Source: Rhodobacteraceae bacterium HTCC2150 (GTDB lineage Bacteria > Pseudomonadota > Alphaproteobacteria > Rhodobacterales > Rhodobacteraceae). Taken from it: a stretch of 64,000 bases of DNA. Below the pieces are notes generated by a model. That model did no database searches and had not been told where the DNA came from. It was given only the letters and a program-made list of their open reading frames with translations. Positions within the stretch are counted from its first letter, which is position 1. Each line of letters opens with the position of its first letter. Shown piece after piece: positions 52,551-61,587 of this stretch. The stretch is from positions 434,001 to 498,000 of the forward strand of contig AAXZ01000001.1 in NCBI GenBank assembly GCA_000169395.1, in the 5' to 3' direction. The translations under genes were made by a program, and so were the position numbers.

Positions 52551-53552
52551 ATGGCAAGTGCAGAACCTTTAGCAGAAGTATGGCGCAATGACGTTTTAGA
52601 AAGCGTTCATATGGGGCACGCTGTTGTTGTTGATGAGACGGGCCAAGTGCTTCGTTCATGGGGAAATCCTGATCAAATCATCTTTCCAAGGTCATCCTCA
52701 AAAATGATCCAAGCTCTGCCGTTGATTGAAAGTGGTGCTGCGGCCAATGCTGGATTGAACACTGAACAATTGGCTTTGTTGTGCGCATCCCATCAAGGTG
52801 CGGCCATTCATTCAACGCGGGTTTTGTCTTGGTTGGATAACTTGGGTCTATCGGATGATGATCTGCGATGTGGTTCAGAACCCATTCGCGACACAGACGA
52901 ACTTCATGCAATGATAAGTGCGGGTGACGTGCCCTGTCAGTGTCACAACAATTGTTCTGGTAAGCATTGCGGATTTTTAACTTTGAACAAACATTTGGGC
53001 GGTGGTTCTGAATACATCGAGATTGATCATCCTGTGCAAGTGGCGGTGCGTGCTGCTTATGAAGAGGCGTGCGGGGAGGCAAGCACAGGTTATGGTATCG
53101 ACGGTTGTTCGGCACCGAATTTCACCACAAGCGTCACTGGTTTGGGCCGAGCGGTGGCCGCCTTTGCTAGTGCTGATGTAAAATCAGACACGCGCAGCAA
53201 GGCAATGGTTTCCTTGCGTGATGCCATGCGAAAGCATCCTGAACTGGTGGCGGGGGAGGGGCGTGCTTGCACAGAACTTATGCGCGCATCAGAAGGGCGT
53301 TTGGCGCTTAAAACGGGTGCAGAAGGTGTATTTGTAGCTATAGCCCCAGAGCGTAAATTGGGTATTGCGTTGAAGGTGTCCGATGGCGCGACACGCGCAT
53401 CAGAAGCGGCGATTGCCGCGATTTTAGTAGGGTTGGATTTGTTGCCACGCAATCATCCTATGGTGCAAAAACGCATGAATGCTGGATTGTACAACCGCCG
53501 CAACATTAGGGCAGCAGAAATTCGGCCCGCTGCTGGTTTGGCCCGCATATAG
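52551..53552 (+). CDS. Asparaginase, type II of the Rhizobium/pfam06089 family
   Basis: The 333-residue protein has no T-G-G-T-I-A motif and instead matches the asparaginase family typified by Rhizobium etli AnsA. It has F-P-R-S-S-S-K-M-I-Q-A-L-P near 45, C-A-S-H-Q-G-A, H-N-N-C-S-G-K-H-C-G-F and Y-G-I-D-G-C-S-A-P-N-F, and C-terminal K-V-S-D-G-A-T-R-A. It hydrolyses asparagine to aspartate and ammonia in the cytoplasm. Start 52551 (ATG) is preferred over a GTG four codons upstream. Confidence 0.88.
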   Translation: MASAEPLAEVWRNDVLESVHMGHAVVVDETGQVLRSWGNPDQIIFPRSSSKMIQALPLIESGAAANAGLNTEQLALLCASHQGAAIHSTRVLSWLDNLGLSDDDLRCGSEPIRDTDELHAMISAGDVPCQCHNNCSGKHCGFLTLNKHLGGGSEYIEIDHPVQVAVRAAYEEACGEASTGYGIDGCSAPNFTTSVTGLGRAVAAFASADVKSDTRSKAMVSLRDAMRKHPELVAGEGRACTELMRASEGRLALKTGAEGVFVAIAPERKLGIALKVSDGATRASEAAIAAILVGLDLLPRNHPMVQKRMNAGLYNRRNIRAAEIRPAAGLARI

Positions 53553-53560
53553 TTCTGAAT

Positions 53561-54439
53561 TTAGGGCGTGACGAATTCGTCTTTGGTATAACCCTGTAAA
53601 TACAGCAACGCGGTCAGATCACCATGGTTGATCCGGATATCACATTCGGCGGCAACGGTAGGTTTGGCATGCAGGGCAACGCCTGATCCGGCTAAATGCA
53701 GCATGCCCAGATCGTTGGCACCGTCACCGACGGCCATTACGTTCTGCGCGGTCATACCTTGTTTTGCGGATATTTCGTTCAGCGCATTGATCTTGGCTTC
53801 GCGACCCAAAATCGGGCGACCAACATCGCCGGTTAATTTGTTGTTTTCAACGATAAGGGTATTGGCACGGTTTTCGTCAAACCCCAGATGGGCGGATACT
53901 TTGGCGGTAAATGCAGTGAAACCACCAGACACCAAGGCCGCATGCGCGCCATTAGCTTTCATCGTCGCCAAAAGCACCGCACCACCCGGCATATAGGTGA
54001 TCCGTTCGGCCAAAACTTTGTCTATGATGCTGACAGGCAAGTCTTTCAACAATCCAACTCGCTCAATGAGCGCCTCTTCAAAATCAAGCTCGCCATTCAT
54101 AGCACGCGCCGTGATGTCGGCCACGCGGGGACCAACCCCTGCCTTGGCGGCTAATTCGTCAATACATTCCTGACAGATCATCGTGCTGTCCATATCGGCC
54201 AGCAACATCTTTTTGCGACGCCCTTCTGCGGGTTGCATTACCAAGTCAACGCCAAGGGTTTGCAATTCGGCCCACACATCCCACAAATTGGCAGGGGCTT
54301 TCATGACATGAAATTCCGCCGCTTGATCTGCCGCCAGCCACAAAATGTCACCACCGCCCCATGCGTTACGCAAACTGTCCAGCAATGTGCCCTCAAGATA
54401 GGCGCCAGATGGGTTCGTCATCAAGGTAAGCGTGAACAT
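53561..54439 (-). CDS. serB: Phosphoserine phosphatase
   Basis: The 292-residue enzyme of serine biosynthesis has an N-terminal ACT-like region and a HAD domain with the nucleophile motif D-M-D-S-T (about 85). It also has S-G-G-F-T-A-F-T and a C-terminal G-D-G-A-N-D-L-G-M. The N-terminal M-F-T-L-T-L-M-T-N-P-S is the usual roseobacter SerB start; the upstream frame extension of 33 codons has no homology. The gene ends convergent with asparaginase. Confidence 0.93.
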   Translation of the reverse strand: MFTLTLMTNPSGAYLEGTLLDSLRNAWGGGDILWLAADQAAEFHVMKAPANLWDVWAELQTLGVDLVMQPAEGRRKKMLLADMDSTMICQECIDELAAKAGVGPRVADITARAMNGELDFEEALIERVGLLKDLPVSIIDKVLAERITYMPGGAVLLATMKANGAHAALVSGGFTAFTAKVSAHLGFDENRANTLIVENNKLTGDVGRPILGREAKINALNEISAKQGMTAQNVMAVGDGANDLGMLHLAGSGVALHAKPTVAAECDIRINHGDLTALLYLQGYTKDEFVTP

Positions 54440-54774
54440 GGCTATGTTTCCGATCGTAAATTTTTGTGTCGTTACTTGTATTTTATGCGGCGCTATAAGC
54501 CTATTTTCACGGTTGTGAAAGCCCTCAAGACCCCACACCCCCGTGTGTGGGACACCCTTCCCTAACGAAGGGTCATGTCATATTGATTTTATCCTTTTAT
54601 TTTGAATGACCGCTCCGCATGGCAGCTGTCGAGACGTCCATCGGCCAACGTCAGCTTAGTCCGCATGGCGATCATTAGTTCAGGCCGCAGCTAACAGCAG
54701 GAAAAGGCCCAGACCCCCGTTTTTCTGTAGTGCAGTGAATGTCTGCAACGCAGAAATTTGAATTTCACCCAAGG
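54440..54774. other. Non-coding stretch upstream of serB with two adjacent hairpins
   Basis: No credible gene is present in these 335 bases. Two adjacent small inverted repeats occur, CCCACAC-N6-GTGTGGG at 54532-54551 and ACCCTT-N8-AAGGGT at 54554-54573. Neither is followed by a T-run, so they are not obvious terminators. The serB promoter should lie here. Beyond about 54620 the sequence resembles decayed coding DNA continuous with the MerR remnant. Confidence 0.45.
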
Positions 54775-55044
54775 TAAGTCGATAATCTGACGGTTAGGCA
54801 TGTGATCACCTCGGCAAGATGTCACCAGATGCGCCAACTCATCGTACAGTGACTGCAGCTCTCGCTGCTACTTTTTGATTCATTCCAATCGCTGGGACGC
54901 GATGCGCTTTACTTCCGAACTTGTACGGTCCTGATTTTGATAAAGGCTCAGAAGTTCGTGGCATGCTTCGATACTGAACCCGAACGCACGTGATCATCTA
55001 ACAAACACCAGCTTGCGAACAGCCACCTTGTCAACGGTGCGGTA
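54775..55044 (-). pseudogene. MerR/CueR-family regulator remnant
   Basis: One minus-strand frame reads R-K-L-V-F-V-R, then F-G-F-S-I-E-A-C-H-E-L-L-S-L-Y, S-S-E-V-K-R-I-A, L-Q-S-L-Y-D-E-L-A-H-L and C-R-G-D-H-M-P-N-R-Q-I-I-D. This is the second half of a copper-type MerR protein, including the dimerisation helix and part of the metal-binding loop. In-frame stops occur at 54994, 54880 and 54868, and the N-terminal DNA-binding domain is missing. One of the two conserved metal-loop Cys is replaced (P-N-R where P-D-C is usual). It is a dead gene at the border of the A+T-rich island. Confidence 0.75.
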
Positions 55045-55102
55045 TACTGAATTCCTAATGACTCATGTTGCTTGTATTTTTTGGGCAAGTATAGCGTGAC
55101 CA

Positions 55103-57013
55103 CTAAAGTGCTTTGATATGCTTATATATAGTGTTCCTTGATACTCCGAGACGACGAGATACTAGGCTTATGTTACTCCCAGAATCTAAAAAAGTTTTCT
55201 TGATGAGAATGCAATTTTCTTTTTTTATTGGTGACTTAGCGCAGGAAATGCATGGGACAACTTGGTCTAAGTTAAAATTTTGATCACCCTCAATAAGCTC
55301 AGCGTGCAAAGTTAAACCATCTGATTTAGCTACCATTAATTTTATTGTATTTTTCAATTGCTTGATTTGACCTGGCCAATCCATTTCTTTTAAGACGTCT
55401 AACGCCATCCGGGAAAATTTGTGTTCGCTTGAGATTTGCCTAAGGATTTCTATTGCTATTTTTTTGAATTCTATTCTTTGATTTATGCTGGGCACTACAA
55501 CCTTGGCACCACATATATTTTCTAAAAAAATGGGATCCATGTCTTTTGATGCATGCAGATCTGCAATGGATATTTGGCTGGAAACGAAGGTAGCTCTAAT
55601 CTTATTTTCTTCCGTTTCAACTTCTTGGTTTGCTTCAAGAACTTGAGCTAATACCTGCTGAATTTTTAGAGGAGTGTGCTCTACATTGTTCAAAAATAAG
55701 CTTCCACCTATAGCCTTATATAATGTGCCTTTTGGAATGGCTGGTTGATTTTGGCGAAAGAAGGCTAGCTTGCCTTCCTCACCAAAGAGCTCGTTTTCGA
55801 AGTTGTCTTCAGACAATAAATCACACTTTATTTCTATAATTTTTTTTGAGTTAAGAAATCTTCTATGTAATTCGATAGCGGTTGTTTTTTTCCCAGATCC
55901 TCTTGGACCCTCTATGAATATACACAGATTTTGTTTAAGAGCTTTACTCGCAACATTTAGATGTTTTTTTAGACTGCTATCTTCAATAATATAATTAAAA
56001 TAAGATTTGTTTTTTTTCTCTTCGTTAACACCTTTTTGTTCTGGATGGCTTTGGATATTAGCCATCAAACTGTTTTTCCTTTTGTTTGAGTTTAATTCAA
56101 CTATTCGTTTATTTGTCGATTCACTTAACTCCATAAACACAGCAGACCCCATAACGTCGTGTATTCTGATAATCTCGTTAGAGCCAAGCCGAGTAATTGC
56201 GTTTGAAAAGGGTATTTCAAAAATGTCCCCAAAGTGACGTTTTTGTGAAATATGCAAACCGTTCAACATTATTTGTGCATTTGTATTAGCGCCTTCAATA
56301 AAACCAAGTTCGTCAACTGCTAAAAGTGCTACGCTGGTGGTCGAAAGGTATTCGTGCCGAGCGTGGAAACTAATCACTGAATGACCTTGAAATTCATCGA
56401 TGAATAAGCGATTTTCAACATTCATGCAGGCCAGTTTTACTAATGCTAAGGTATGATGCTGCCGAGAAGATGCATCTGATGTTGCATCAATCATTCCTAC
56501 AATTTCGTTTCTTGGATTGTAAATTGGTGCAGCGAAGCAAGACAATCCTCCAAGTTTTCGAAAAAAATGGTCCTTGCCTGCTACTATTTGAGATGAACCC
56601 GTATGCAAGCAGAGGCCTAAAGCGTTGGTGCCGCGATATTGTTCTGTCCATATTGACCCAGGAACTACTGCGCGACCAGCGTCGCTATTTTTAAATTCTT
56701 CATCTCGGAGTGCGTCTATCACGATGCCTGAGCTGTCTGCGTAGGCAACCATGAAGTTAGTACCCGCGATTTGGTTATAGAGTAGTTCTAATTCAGGCAT
56801 TACAAATTGCTTAATGCATTCATTCTTTTGATTGACCTGATACAAATCTTCTTGGGATATCACTGCATCGACAGGTTTCCCATTGGGGTCCAAACCATAC
56901 GATGAGCTGCGCTGCCAACTGTCATCAAGTGACGCTTTAGATATTTTGATCTCTGTTCCTAAAGCGGTCCGTGCTTCAAACTCATCGATATTTGTGGCGG
57001 AATTTTCATTCAT
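55103..57013 (-). CDS. AcoR-like Fis-type regulator with degenerate AAA+ domain
   Basis: The 636-residue protein has an AcoR-type GAF region (W-T-E-Q-Y-R-G-T-N-A-L-G at about 122-133, K-D-H-F near 148). A second sensor segment, a sigma-54 activator-type AAA+ domain (about 345-560) and a C-terminal Fis HTH (S-R-R-L-G-V-S-R-N-T-I-Y-K-H) follow. Walker A (G-P-R-G-S-G-K-K-T) is intact. The G-A-F-T-G-A loop is missing after E-L-F-G, and Walker B reads L-F-L-N-N instead of L-F-L-D-E. Sigma-54 activation is therefore unlikely. The ATG at 57013 has GGAG six bases upstream. It is divergent from the alcohol dehydrogenase/ABC operon, which it probably regulates. Confidence 0.82.
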   Translation of the reverse strand: MNENSATNIDEFEARTALGTEIKISKASLDDSWQRSSSYGLDPNGKPVDAVISQEDLYQVNQKNECIKQFVMPELELLYNQIAGTNFMVAYADSSGIVIDALRDEEFKNSDAGRAVVPGSIWTEQYRGTNALGLCLHTGSSQIVAGKDHFFRKLGGLSCFAAPIYNPRNEIVGMIDATSDASSRQHHTLALVKLACMNVENRLFIDEFQGHSVISFHARHEYLSTTSVALLAVDELGFIEGANTNAQIMLNGLHISQKRHFGDIFEIPFSNAITRLGSNEIIRIHDVMGSAVFMELSESTNKRIVELNSNKRKNSLMANIQSHPEQKGVNEEKKNKSYFNYIIEDSSLKKHLNVASKALKQNLCIFIEGPRGSGKKTTAIELHRRFLNSKKIIEIKCDLLSEDNFENELFGEEGKLAFFRQNQPAIPKGTLYKAIGGSLFLNNVEHTPLKIQQVLAQVLEANQEVETEENKIRATFVSSQISIADLHASKDMDPIFLENICGAKVVVPSINQRIEFKKIAIEILRQISSEHKFSRMALDVLKEMDWPGQIKQLKNTIKLMVAKSDGLTLHAELIEGDQNFNLDQVVPCISCAKSPIKKENCILIKKTFLDSGSNISLVSRRLGVSRNTIYKHIKAL

Positions 57014-57071
57014 ATTCAGCTCCAATTGCCACCGTCATATACTATTTTACTCAAGCGGTAAATTTAGCATA

Positions 57072-57088
57072 TGTTCATTAATTGAACA
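57072..57088. promoter_or_regulatory. Palindromic operator candidate in the AcoR-like/ADH intergenic region
   Basis: TGTTCA-TTAAT-TGAACA is a perfect 6-bp inverted repeat with 5-base spacer. A further half site, GTGAACAC, lies at 57113-57120. The location, about 100 bases upstream of the dehydrogenase and 60 upstream of the regulator ATG, fits the binding site of the Fis-type regulator. No -24/-12 sigma-54 promoter was seen. Confidence 0.6.
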
Positions 57089-57185
57089 ATTATTAGATAC
57101 TTATGATCAGAAGTGAACACTAATGAGCGTTGTTTGATTTTGAAATGCGTGTTCCGAATGTCCAACCCGTATCGAAAGGCAGAAC

Positions 57186-58238
57186 ATGAAAGCGCAAGTT
57201 TTAAAATATTATGATGACCATTTGACGGCACCATCGTGGGTAGATTTAGAAAACGTTGCCGACCCTAAAATTGAAAAAGCCAGTGATGTTATCGTTAGAA
57301 TTGGTGGTGCGGGGGTTTGTCGAACAGACCTTCACATAATCGAGGGCGTTTGGCGTGAAGCGACAGACCCAGACCGCAAATTATTGCCACTAATAATGGG
57401 GCATGAAAATGCTGGTTGGATTGAAGATGTAGGTAGTGAAGTCGAAGGCCTCAAGAAAGGTGACCCAGTTATTGTTCATCCTAAAATTACAGGTGGTACG
57501 TGTTTGGCGTGTCGCCGCGGACATGACATGCATGGAGAAAATGGATCGTTCCCAGGCGTTGATTGTGATGGTGGTTATGCAGAAGCACTCAAAACCTCTG
57601 TTCGAAATATTGTGAAATTGCCTAAAACTCTAATCCCTAAAGAGGTGGCGGCCTATTCAGATGCTGGGCTAACTGCATACCGCGCCGCTAAAAAAGCATC
57701 TCGCCATCTATTGCCTGGTCAAACATGTGTTGTGATTGGCTCCGGTGGCCTTGGCCATATTGGCATACAAGTTCTCAGGGCAATGTGCGCAGCTGAAATC
57801 ATTGTCGTAGACCCATCGGAGATGGCACTGAAGCTTGCAGAAAGCTGTGGAGCTGATGAGCTTGTCAAAGCTGATGGAAATGAAGTCCAGCGGGTTCTTG
57901 AGCTGACCAAAGGCAAAGGAGCTGAAGCGGTTTTGGATTTTGTAGCTGAGAGGGGGACAACCTCGAAGGGACTCGCAATGACTCGTGAGATGGGAAGTTA
58001 TTACGTTGTCGGATATGGTGAAGATATCAACGTAAGCGCCTTCGAAATGGTCACAACAGAAAAAAATATTATCGGAAACCTGGTTGGAACGTGGGCGGAA
58101 CTGACTGAATTAATGTCTTTGGCCGATAAAGGTAAAGTTAATCTAGCGACAAAAGAATATAGTCTGGCAAATGCGAATTTGGCTTTGCAGGATTTAAACA
58201 ACGGAAAAGTAAAAGGCCGTGCTGTACTCGTGCCTTAA
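57186..58238 (+). CDS. Zn-dependent alcohol dehydrogenase (MDR superfamily)
   Basis: The 350-residue protein has the catalytic zinc site in G-V-C-R-T-D-L-H and G-H-E-N-A-G-W, and the NAD motif G-S-G-G-L-G-H-I-G. The structural-zinc loop is reduced: C-L-A-C-R-R-G-H-D-M-H keeps two Cys but lacks the later Cys found in typical ADHs. It should oxidise a primary or secondary alcohol or a diol. It opens the operon in front of the ABC importer, so the importer's substrate is probably an alcohol or polyol that this enzyme oxidises. Confidence 0.85.
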   Translation: MKAQVLKYYDDHLTAPSWVDLENVADPKIEKASDVIVRIGGAGVCRTDLHIIEGVWREATDPDRKLLPLIMGHENAGWIEDVGSEVEGLKKGDPVIVHPKITGGTCLACRRGHDMHGENGSFPGVDCDGGYAEALKTSVRNIVKLPKTLIPKEVAAYSDAGLTAYRAAKKASRHLLPGQTCVVIGSGGLGHIGIQVLRAMCAAEIIVVDPSEMALKLAESCGADELVKADGNEVQRVLELTKGKGAEAVLDFVAERGTTSKGLAMTREMGSYYVVGYGEDINVSAFEMVTTEKNIIGNLVGTWAELTELMSLADKGKVNLATKEYSLANANLALQDLNNGKVKGRAVLVP

Positions 58239-58264
58239 AAAAATTGTAACCGGGAGGAACTAAA

Positions 58265-59800
58265 ATGAAAATAACATCAAGTGTAAGTTTGTTAGCTATT
58301 GGCGCTGTCCTGCTAGCAGGCACTGCTCAGGCTGATAAATGGAGTGATCAGTTTCCGCATATTAAAAATTCAGGAGACATTCCAGGTCAGTGCTCTTACG
58401 AGGCTATGTCTGAGAAAGATTATTCAGGTCAAAAGTTGACTATTAATACCCATGCAGTGCCTGTCATGGGTGAGCCTACAGCACTCCACGCTGAACAGTT
58501 CAGTGCTCTAACTGGAGCAGAAGTGAAGGTGATCCATACGCCAGCTGGTGACCTCTACTCCAAAGCAATGATCCCGTTTCAAGCGGGGCAAACCCCTTAT
58601 GATATTGTGTTTGGCTTCTCAAACTTTCTTCGAGATTGGAAGCAGTATCTTCAGCCTATTCCTGCCAAGTATGTGAATATGAAGCAAATGAAAGATGTTA
58701 CTCAGGGTCACATTGATGTGAACTCGTGGGGTGGCGAGATGATACAGTTTCCAATTGATGGAGATCGTCATTACCTGAAATATCGTAGAGATGTGATTGA
58801 TAATCCCGAGTATAAAGCTAAGTATAAGGCTGAGACTGGTAATGAGCTGCGCATCCCACAAACGTGGAAAGAATATGCTGAAATGGCAGAGTTCTTTAAC
58901 GGATGGGATTGGGATAATGATGGTGAGCTAGAATATGGCTCTGCTGAAGTCATGAAAAAAGATGACCTGATGTATGCTGCGTTTTTTAGTCGGTCGGTAG
59001 CTTATTCAAAAAACCCACGCGTGAAGGGTGGTTTCTTCTTCGATCTGGAAACTATGGAACCGTTGATTAATGGACCAGGTTTTGTGGCGGCACTCACAGA
59101 CTGGGTTGAGGCAACAAAATACGTACCACCTGGTGGTATGAACTTTGGACTAGGCGATGAAATCAACTCATTTGGTGGAGGTCAAACTTTATTTAGTTAT
59201 TCATGGGATGATGCTTTTGTGGCTGCAATGCAAGACGATAGCCCAATCAAGAATAAAGTCGGTGCGGCACCCTTACCTGGCTCGGACAGAGTCTGGAACA
59301 GATTGAGTGGAGCGTGGGAAGATACATACAACCAAGCACCATATATAGTATGGGGTTGGACTGCTGCGGTCGCCAAGGAAAGCAAAAACCACGACATGGC
59401 TTTTGACTATCTTTGCTTCTTCGCAAATGATGCTAACCACCAAGCTGATATTGCGATTGGTCGTTTTGGAGTAAATCCATTCAGAAAATCGGATTTTCTT
59501 CCTGAGATTTACATCAAAAATCAAGGTTGGGAGCCAGAAATTGCGCAGCAGTATTCTGAGACATTACTCAAAATGGAAGAAGGAAGCTCAAATCTCGTAT
59601 TCCCCTTACGTGTGCCAGGTGTGTTCCAGTTTAACAGTGCGGTTGCAACGGGAACAGCTAAGGCCTTAGCAGGTCAGCTTTCACCACAGGAAGCATTAGA
59701 CGAAGTCGCTGTTGAGTGGAAAAAAATAGTGAAGCGTATTGGAGCTGATACAATTCGCGAAGCTTATGCTATCGGTGTTGCTCTGGAAGATGCAGAGTAA
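58265..59800 (+). CDS. ABC transporter substrate-binding protein, GlpV-like (glycerol/polyol type)
   Basis: The 511-residue periplasmic protein has a signal peptide ending A-Q-A-D at about 21-24 and is longer than most CUT1 binding proteins. H-A-V-P-V-M-G-E-P-T near 60, P-I-D-G-D-R-H-Y-L-K-Y-R near 160 and the large C-terminal lobe fit the group that includes the glycerol-binding protein GlpV of rhizobia. The ATG follows GGGAGGAACTAAA. Together with two permeases and two distinct ATPases downstream, the set has the same gene content as GlpSTPQV. Glycerol itself, or another small polyol or diol, may be bound. Confidence 0.75.
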   Translation: MKITSSVSLLAIGAVLLAGTAQADKWSDQFPHIKNSGDIPGQCSYEAMSEKDYSGQKLTINTHAVPVMGEPTALHAEQFSALTGAEVKVIHTPAGDLYSKAMIPFQAGQTPYDIVFGFSNFLRDWKQYLQPIPAKYVNMKQMKDVTQGHIDVNSWGGEMIQFPIDGDRHYLKYRRDVIDNPEYKAKYKAETGNELRIPQTWKEYAEMAEFFNGWDWDNDGELEYGSAEVMKKDDLMYAAFFSRSVAYSKNPRVKGGFFFDLETMEPLINGPGFVAALTDWVEATKYVPPGGMNFGLGDEINSFGGGQTLFSYSWDDAFVAAMQDDSPIKNKVGAAPLPGSDRVWNRLSGAWEDTYNQAPYIVWGWTAAVAKESKNHDMAFDYLCFFANDANHQADIAIGRFGVNPFRKSDFLPEIYIKNQGWEPEIAQQYSETLLKMEEGSSNLVFPLRVPGVFQFNSAVATGTAKALAGQLSPQEALDEVAVEWKKIVKRIGADTIREAYAIGVALEDAE

Positions 59801-59870
59801 AGCTATCTAAAAAGTGGAAAAATTGGAGTGTCCCGTTTGGGGCGCTCCGTAAACAAAGGAAAGACGATCA

Positions 59871-60737
59871 ATGAATTTTAAACATAAATATATGTTTTTA
59901 CTTCCTGGACTTCTCGTTCTGCTAGCAATTTTGATTTTCCCGATTGGCTTTACGGTTCGGTTAAGTCTGTCGAGCTGGGACAGCTTTTACCCTGGCCTAG
60001 ACTTCATTGGTTTGGAAAACTATATCAGACTGTTTACTGATGATTCACGCTTTTGGGAGGCATTTGGTCGTCTAAGTTTACTTTCTCTAACTACGGTATT
60101 TCTCCAATATATTATAGGGTTCTCTTTAGCTCTTTTGGTATGGAAAGAGATCAGATTTCAGAGATTATTTAGAGTTCTGTTCTTGATACCAATGATGACC
60201 ACACCGGTCATAATGACAGTTGTTTGGAGAACCTTTTTCAATGAATCTTTGGGCCCAGTGAACGATTTTTTTAATCTTTTTGGAATGCAACCACTTTGGC
60301 TTAGCAGTGAGATTTTATCCAAATTCACAGTGGTATTAGTAGAAGTTTGGCAGTGGACGCCATTTATGTTCTTGCTATTGCTTGCCGGTCTTTTATCACT
60401 GCCAAAAGAGCCCTATTTAGCAGCTTCTATTGATGGAGCAGGTCCCGTCCGAACTTTTGTCTATGTAACATTTCCATTGATGGCACCGATTTCAATTGGT
60501 GCAATCATTATTCGTTTAATCGAAGCATCAAAAATTATGGACACAGTCTACGTGCTGACTTCGGGCGGCCCCGGCACTTCTACGGAAACATCAAGTTTTT
60601 ATATATTTATAAAGGGATTGCGTGAATTCCAGTTTGGGTATTCAGCGGCACTCTCCATAACGTACTTAGTTGTAATGATTATCAGTTTCACTGTAATTGC
60701 AAAAATTCTAGTAAAAATGATGGTACGAGGTGAATGA
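59871..60737 (+). CDS. ABC transporter permease, GlpP-like
   Basis: The 288-residue inner-membrane protein has six predicted helices and a MalF-type start (F-L-L-P-G-L-L-V-L-L-A-I). The EAA-type loop reads E-P-Y-L-A-A-S-I-D-G-A-G-P-V-R-T-F-V-Y-V-T-F-P-L. The ATG follows AAGGAAAG. It lies in order after the binding protein. Codons are notably A/T-ended compared with genes before 54000. Confidence 0.85.
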   Translation: MNFKHKYMFLLPGLLVLLAILIFPIGFTVRLSLSSWDSFYPGLDFIGLENYIRLFTDDSRFWEAFGRLSLLSLTTVFLQYIIGFSLALLVWKEIRFQRLFRVLFLIPMMTTPVIMTVVWRTFFNESLGPVNDFFNLFGMQPLWLSSEILSKFTVVLVEVWQWTPFMFLLLLAGLLSLPKEPYLAASIDGAGPVRTFVYVTFPLMAPISIGAIIIRLIEASKIMDTVYVLTSGGPGTSTETSSFYIFIKGLREFQFGYSAALSITYLVVMIISFTVIAKILVKMMVRGE

Positions 60738-60738
60738 C

Positions 60739-61587
60739 ATGAGCTTGTTCTATTCCACGCTAAAATATCTTGTGGTCACACTTTGGAGTATTTTCGTGAT
60801 TGCTCCATTTCTCTGGGCACTTACAACATCGTTCAAAGACTTTCAGTCAGTGACGAATGGTGCAACGTATATTCCTTGGGTTGATTTTGAACCAACGCTT
60901 GATGGTTGGCGATCGCTTTTCAAGTCACCGGCACAAGGTGGTGTCGCCATCGTTGAGCCGTTTTTTAATAGTGTCATTGTGACAGCTGCGGGTAGTGGCA
61001 TAAGCATTATTCTTGGAACTTTAGCGGCCTATTCTTTATCGAGGTTTACTTTTCGGGTAGGTCCCATCCGCAACGGTGATATTACCTTCTTCTTTATTTC
61101 GCAGCGGATTATGCCACCGGTTGTTTTGTCTATACCGTTTTTCATCATGCTAGGTAAATTAGGTTTGCTCGACACGTTGTTTGGATTGATTTTGGTTTAC
61201 GTAGTATTGTTGATGCCAATTGCGGTTTGGATCATGGTGGATTTTTTCAATAAAGTACCGATCGAAATTGACGAAACTGCTCTGATTGATGGGTGCAATC
61301 CCTATCAGGCGTTTTTCAAGGTGGTTTTGCCAAATTCAGTACCAGGTATCATTGTGGCTGGAATGTTTTGTATGATCTTCGGTTGGACCGACTTTTTCTT
61401 CGCCTTTATTTTGACGTTTACTGAAGTACAACTTCTGCCTGTAGCTATTGTAGCTTTGAACTCCTCCATCACACCATGGTGGAGCCTGTCAGCCGCAGCC
61501 TTGGTCAGTGTTGCTCCATTGGTTGTCGTTGCGTTTATCGTGGAACGTTACTTGTCAAAAGGTAATCTGTCAGGAGCACTTAAGTAA
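60739..61587 (+). CDS. ABC transporter permease, GlpQ-like
   Basis: The 282-residue MalG-type permease has six helices and the EAA loop D-E-T-A-L-I-D-G-C-N-P-Y-Q-A-F-F-K-V-V-L-P. The ATG at 60739 has GAGG eight bases upstream, one base after the previous stop; a GTG three codons earlier is an alternative. It pairs with the GlpP-like permease. Its stop directly abuts the first ATPase gene. Confidence 0.85.
   Translation: MSLFYSTLKYLVVTLWSIFVIAPFLWALTTSFKDFQSVTNGATYIPWVDFEPTLDGWRSLFKSPAQGGVAIVEPFFNSVIVTAAGSGISIILGTLAAYSLSRFTFRVGPIRNGDITFFFISQRIMPPVVLSIPFFIMLGKLGLLDTLFGLILVYVVLLMPIAVWIMVDFFNKVPIEIDETALIDGCNPYQAFFKVVLPNSVPGIIVAGMFCMIFGWTDFFFAFILTFTEVQLLPVAIVALNSSITPWWSLSAAALVSVAPLVVVAFIVERYLSKGNLSGALK

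Noticed and set aside
57014-57185. Sigma-54 promoter expected for an AcoR-type regulator
   Set aside because: No TGGCAC-N5-TTGC-like element was found on either strand of this intergenic region.
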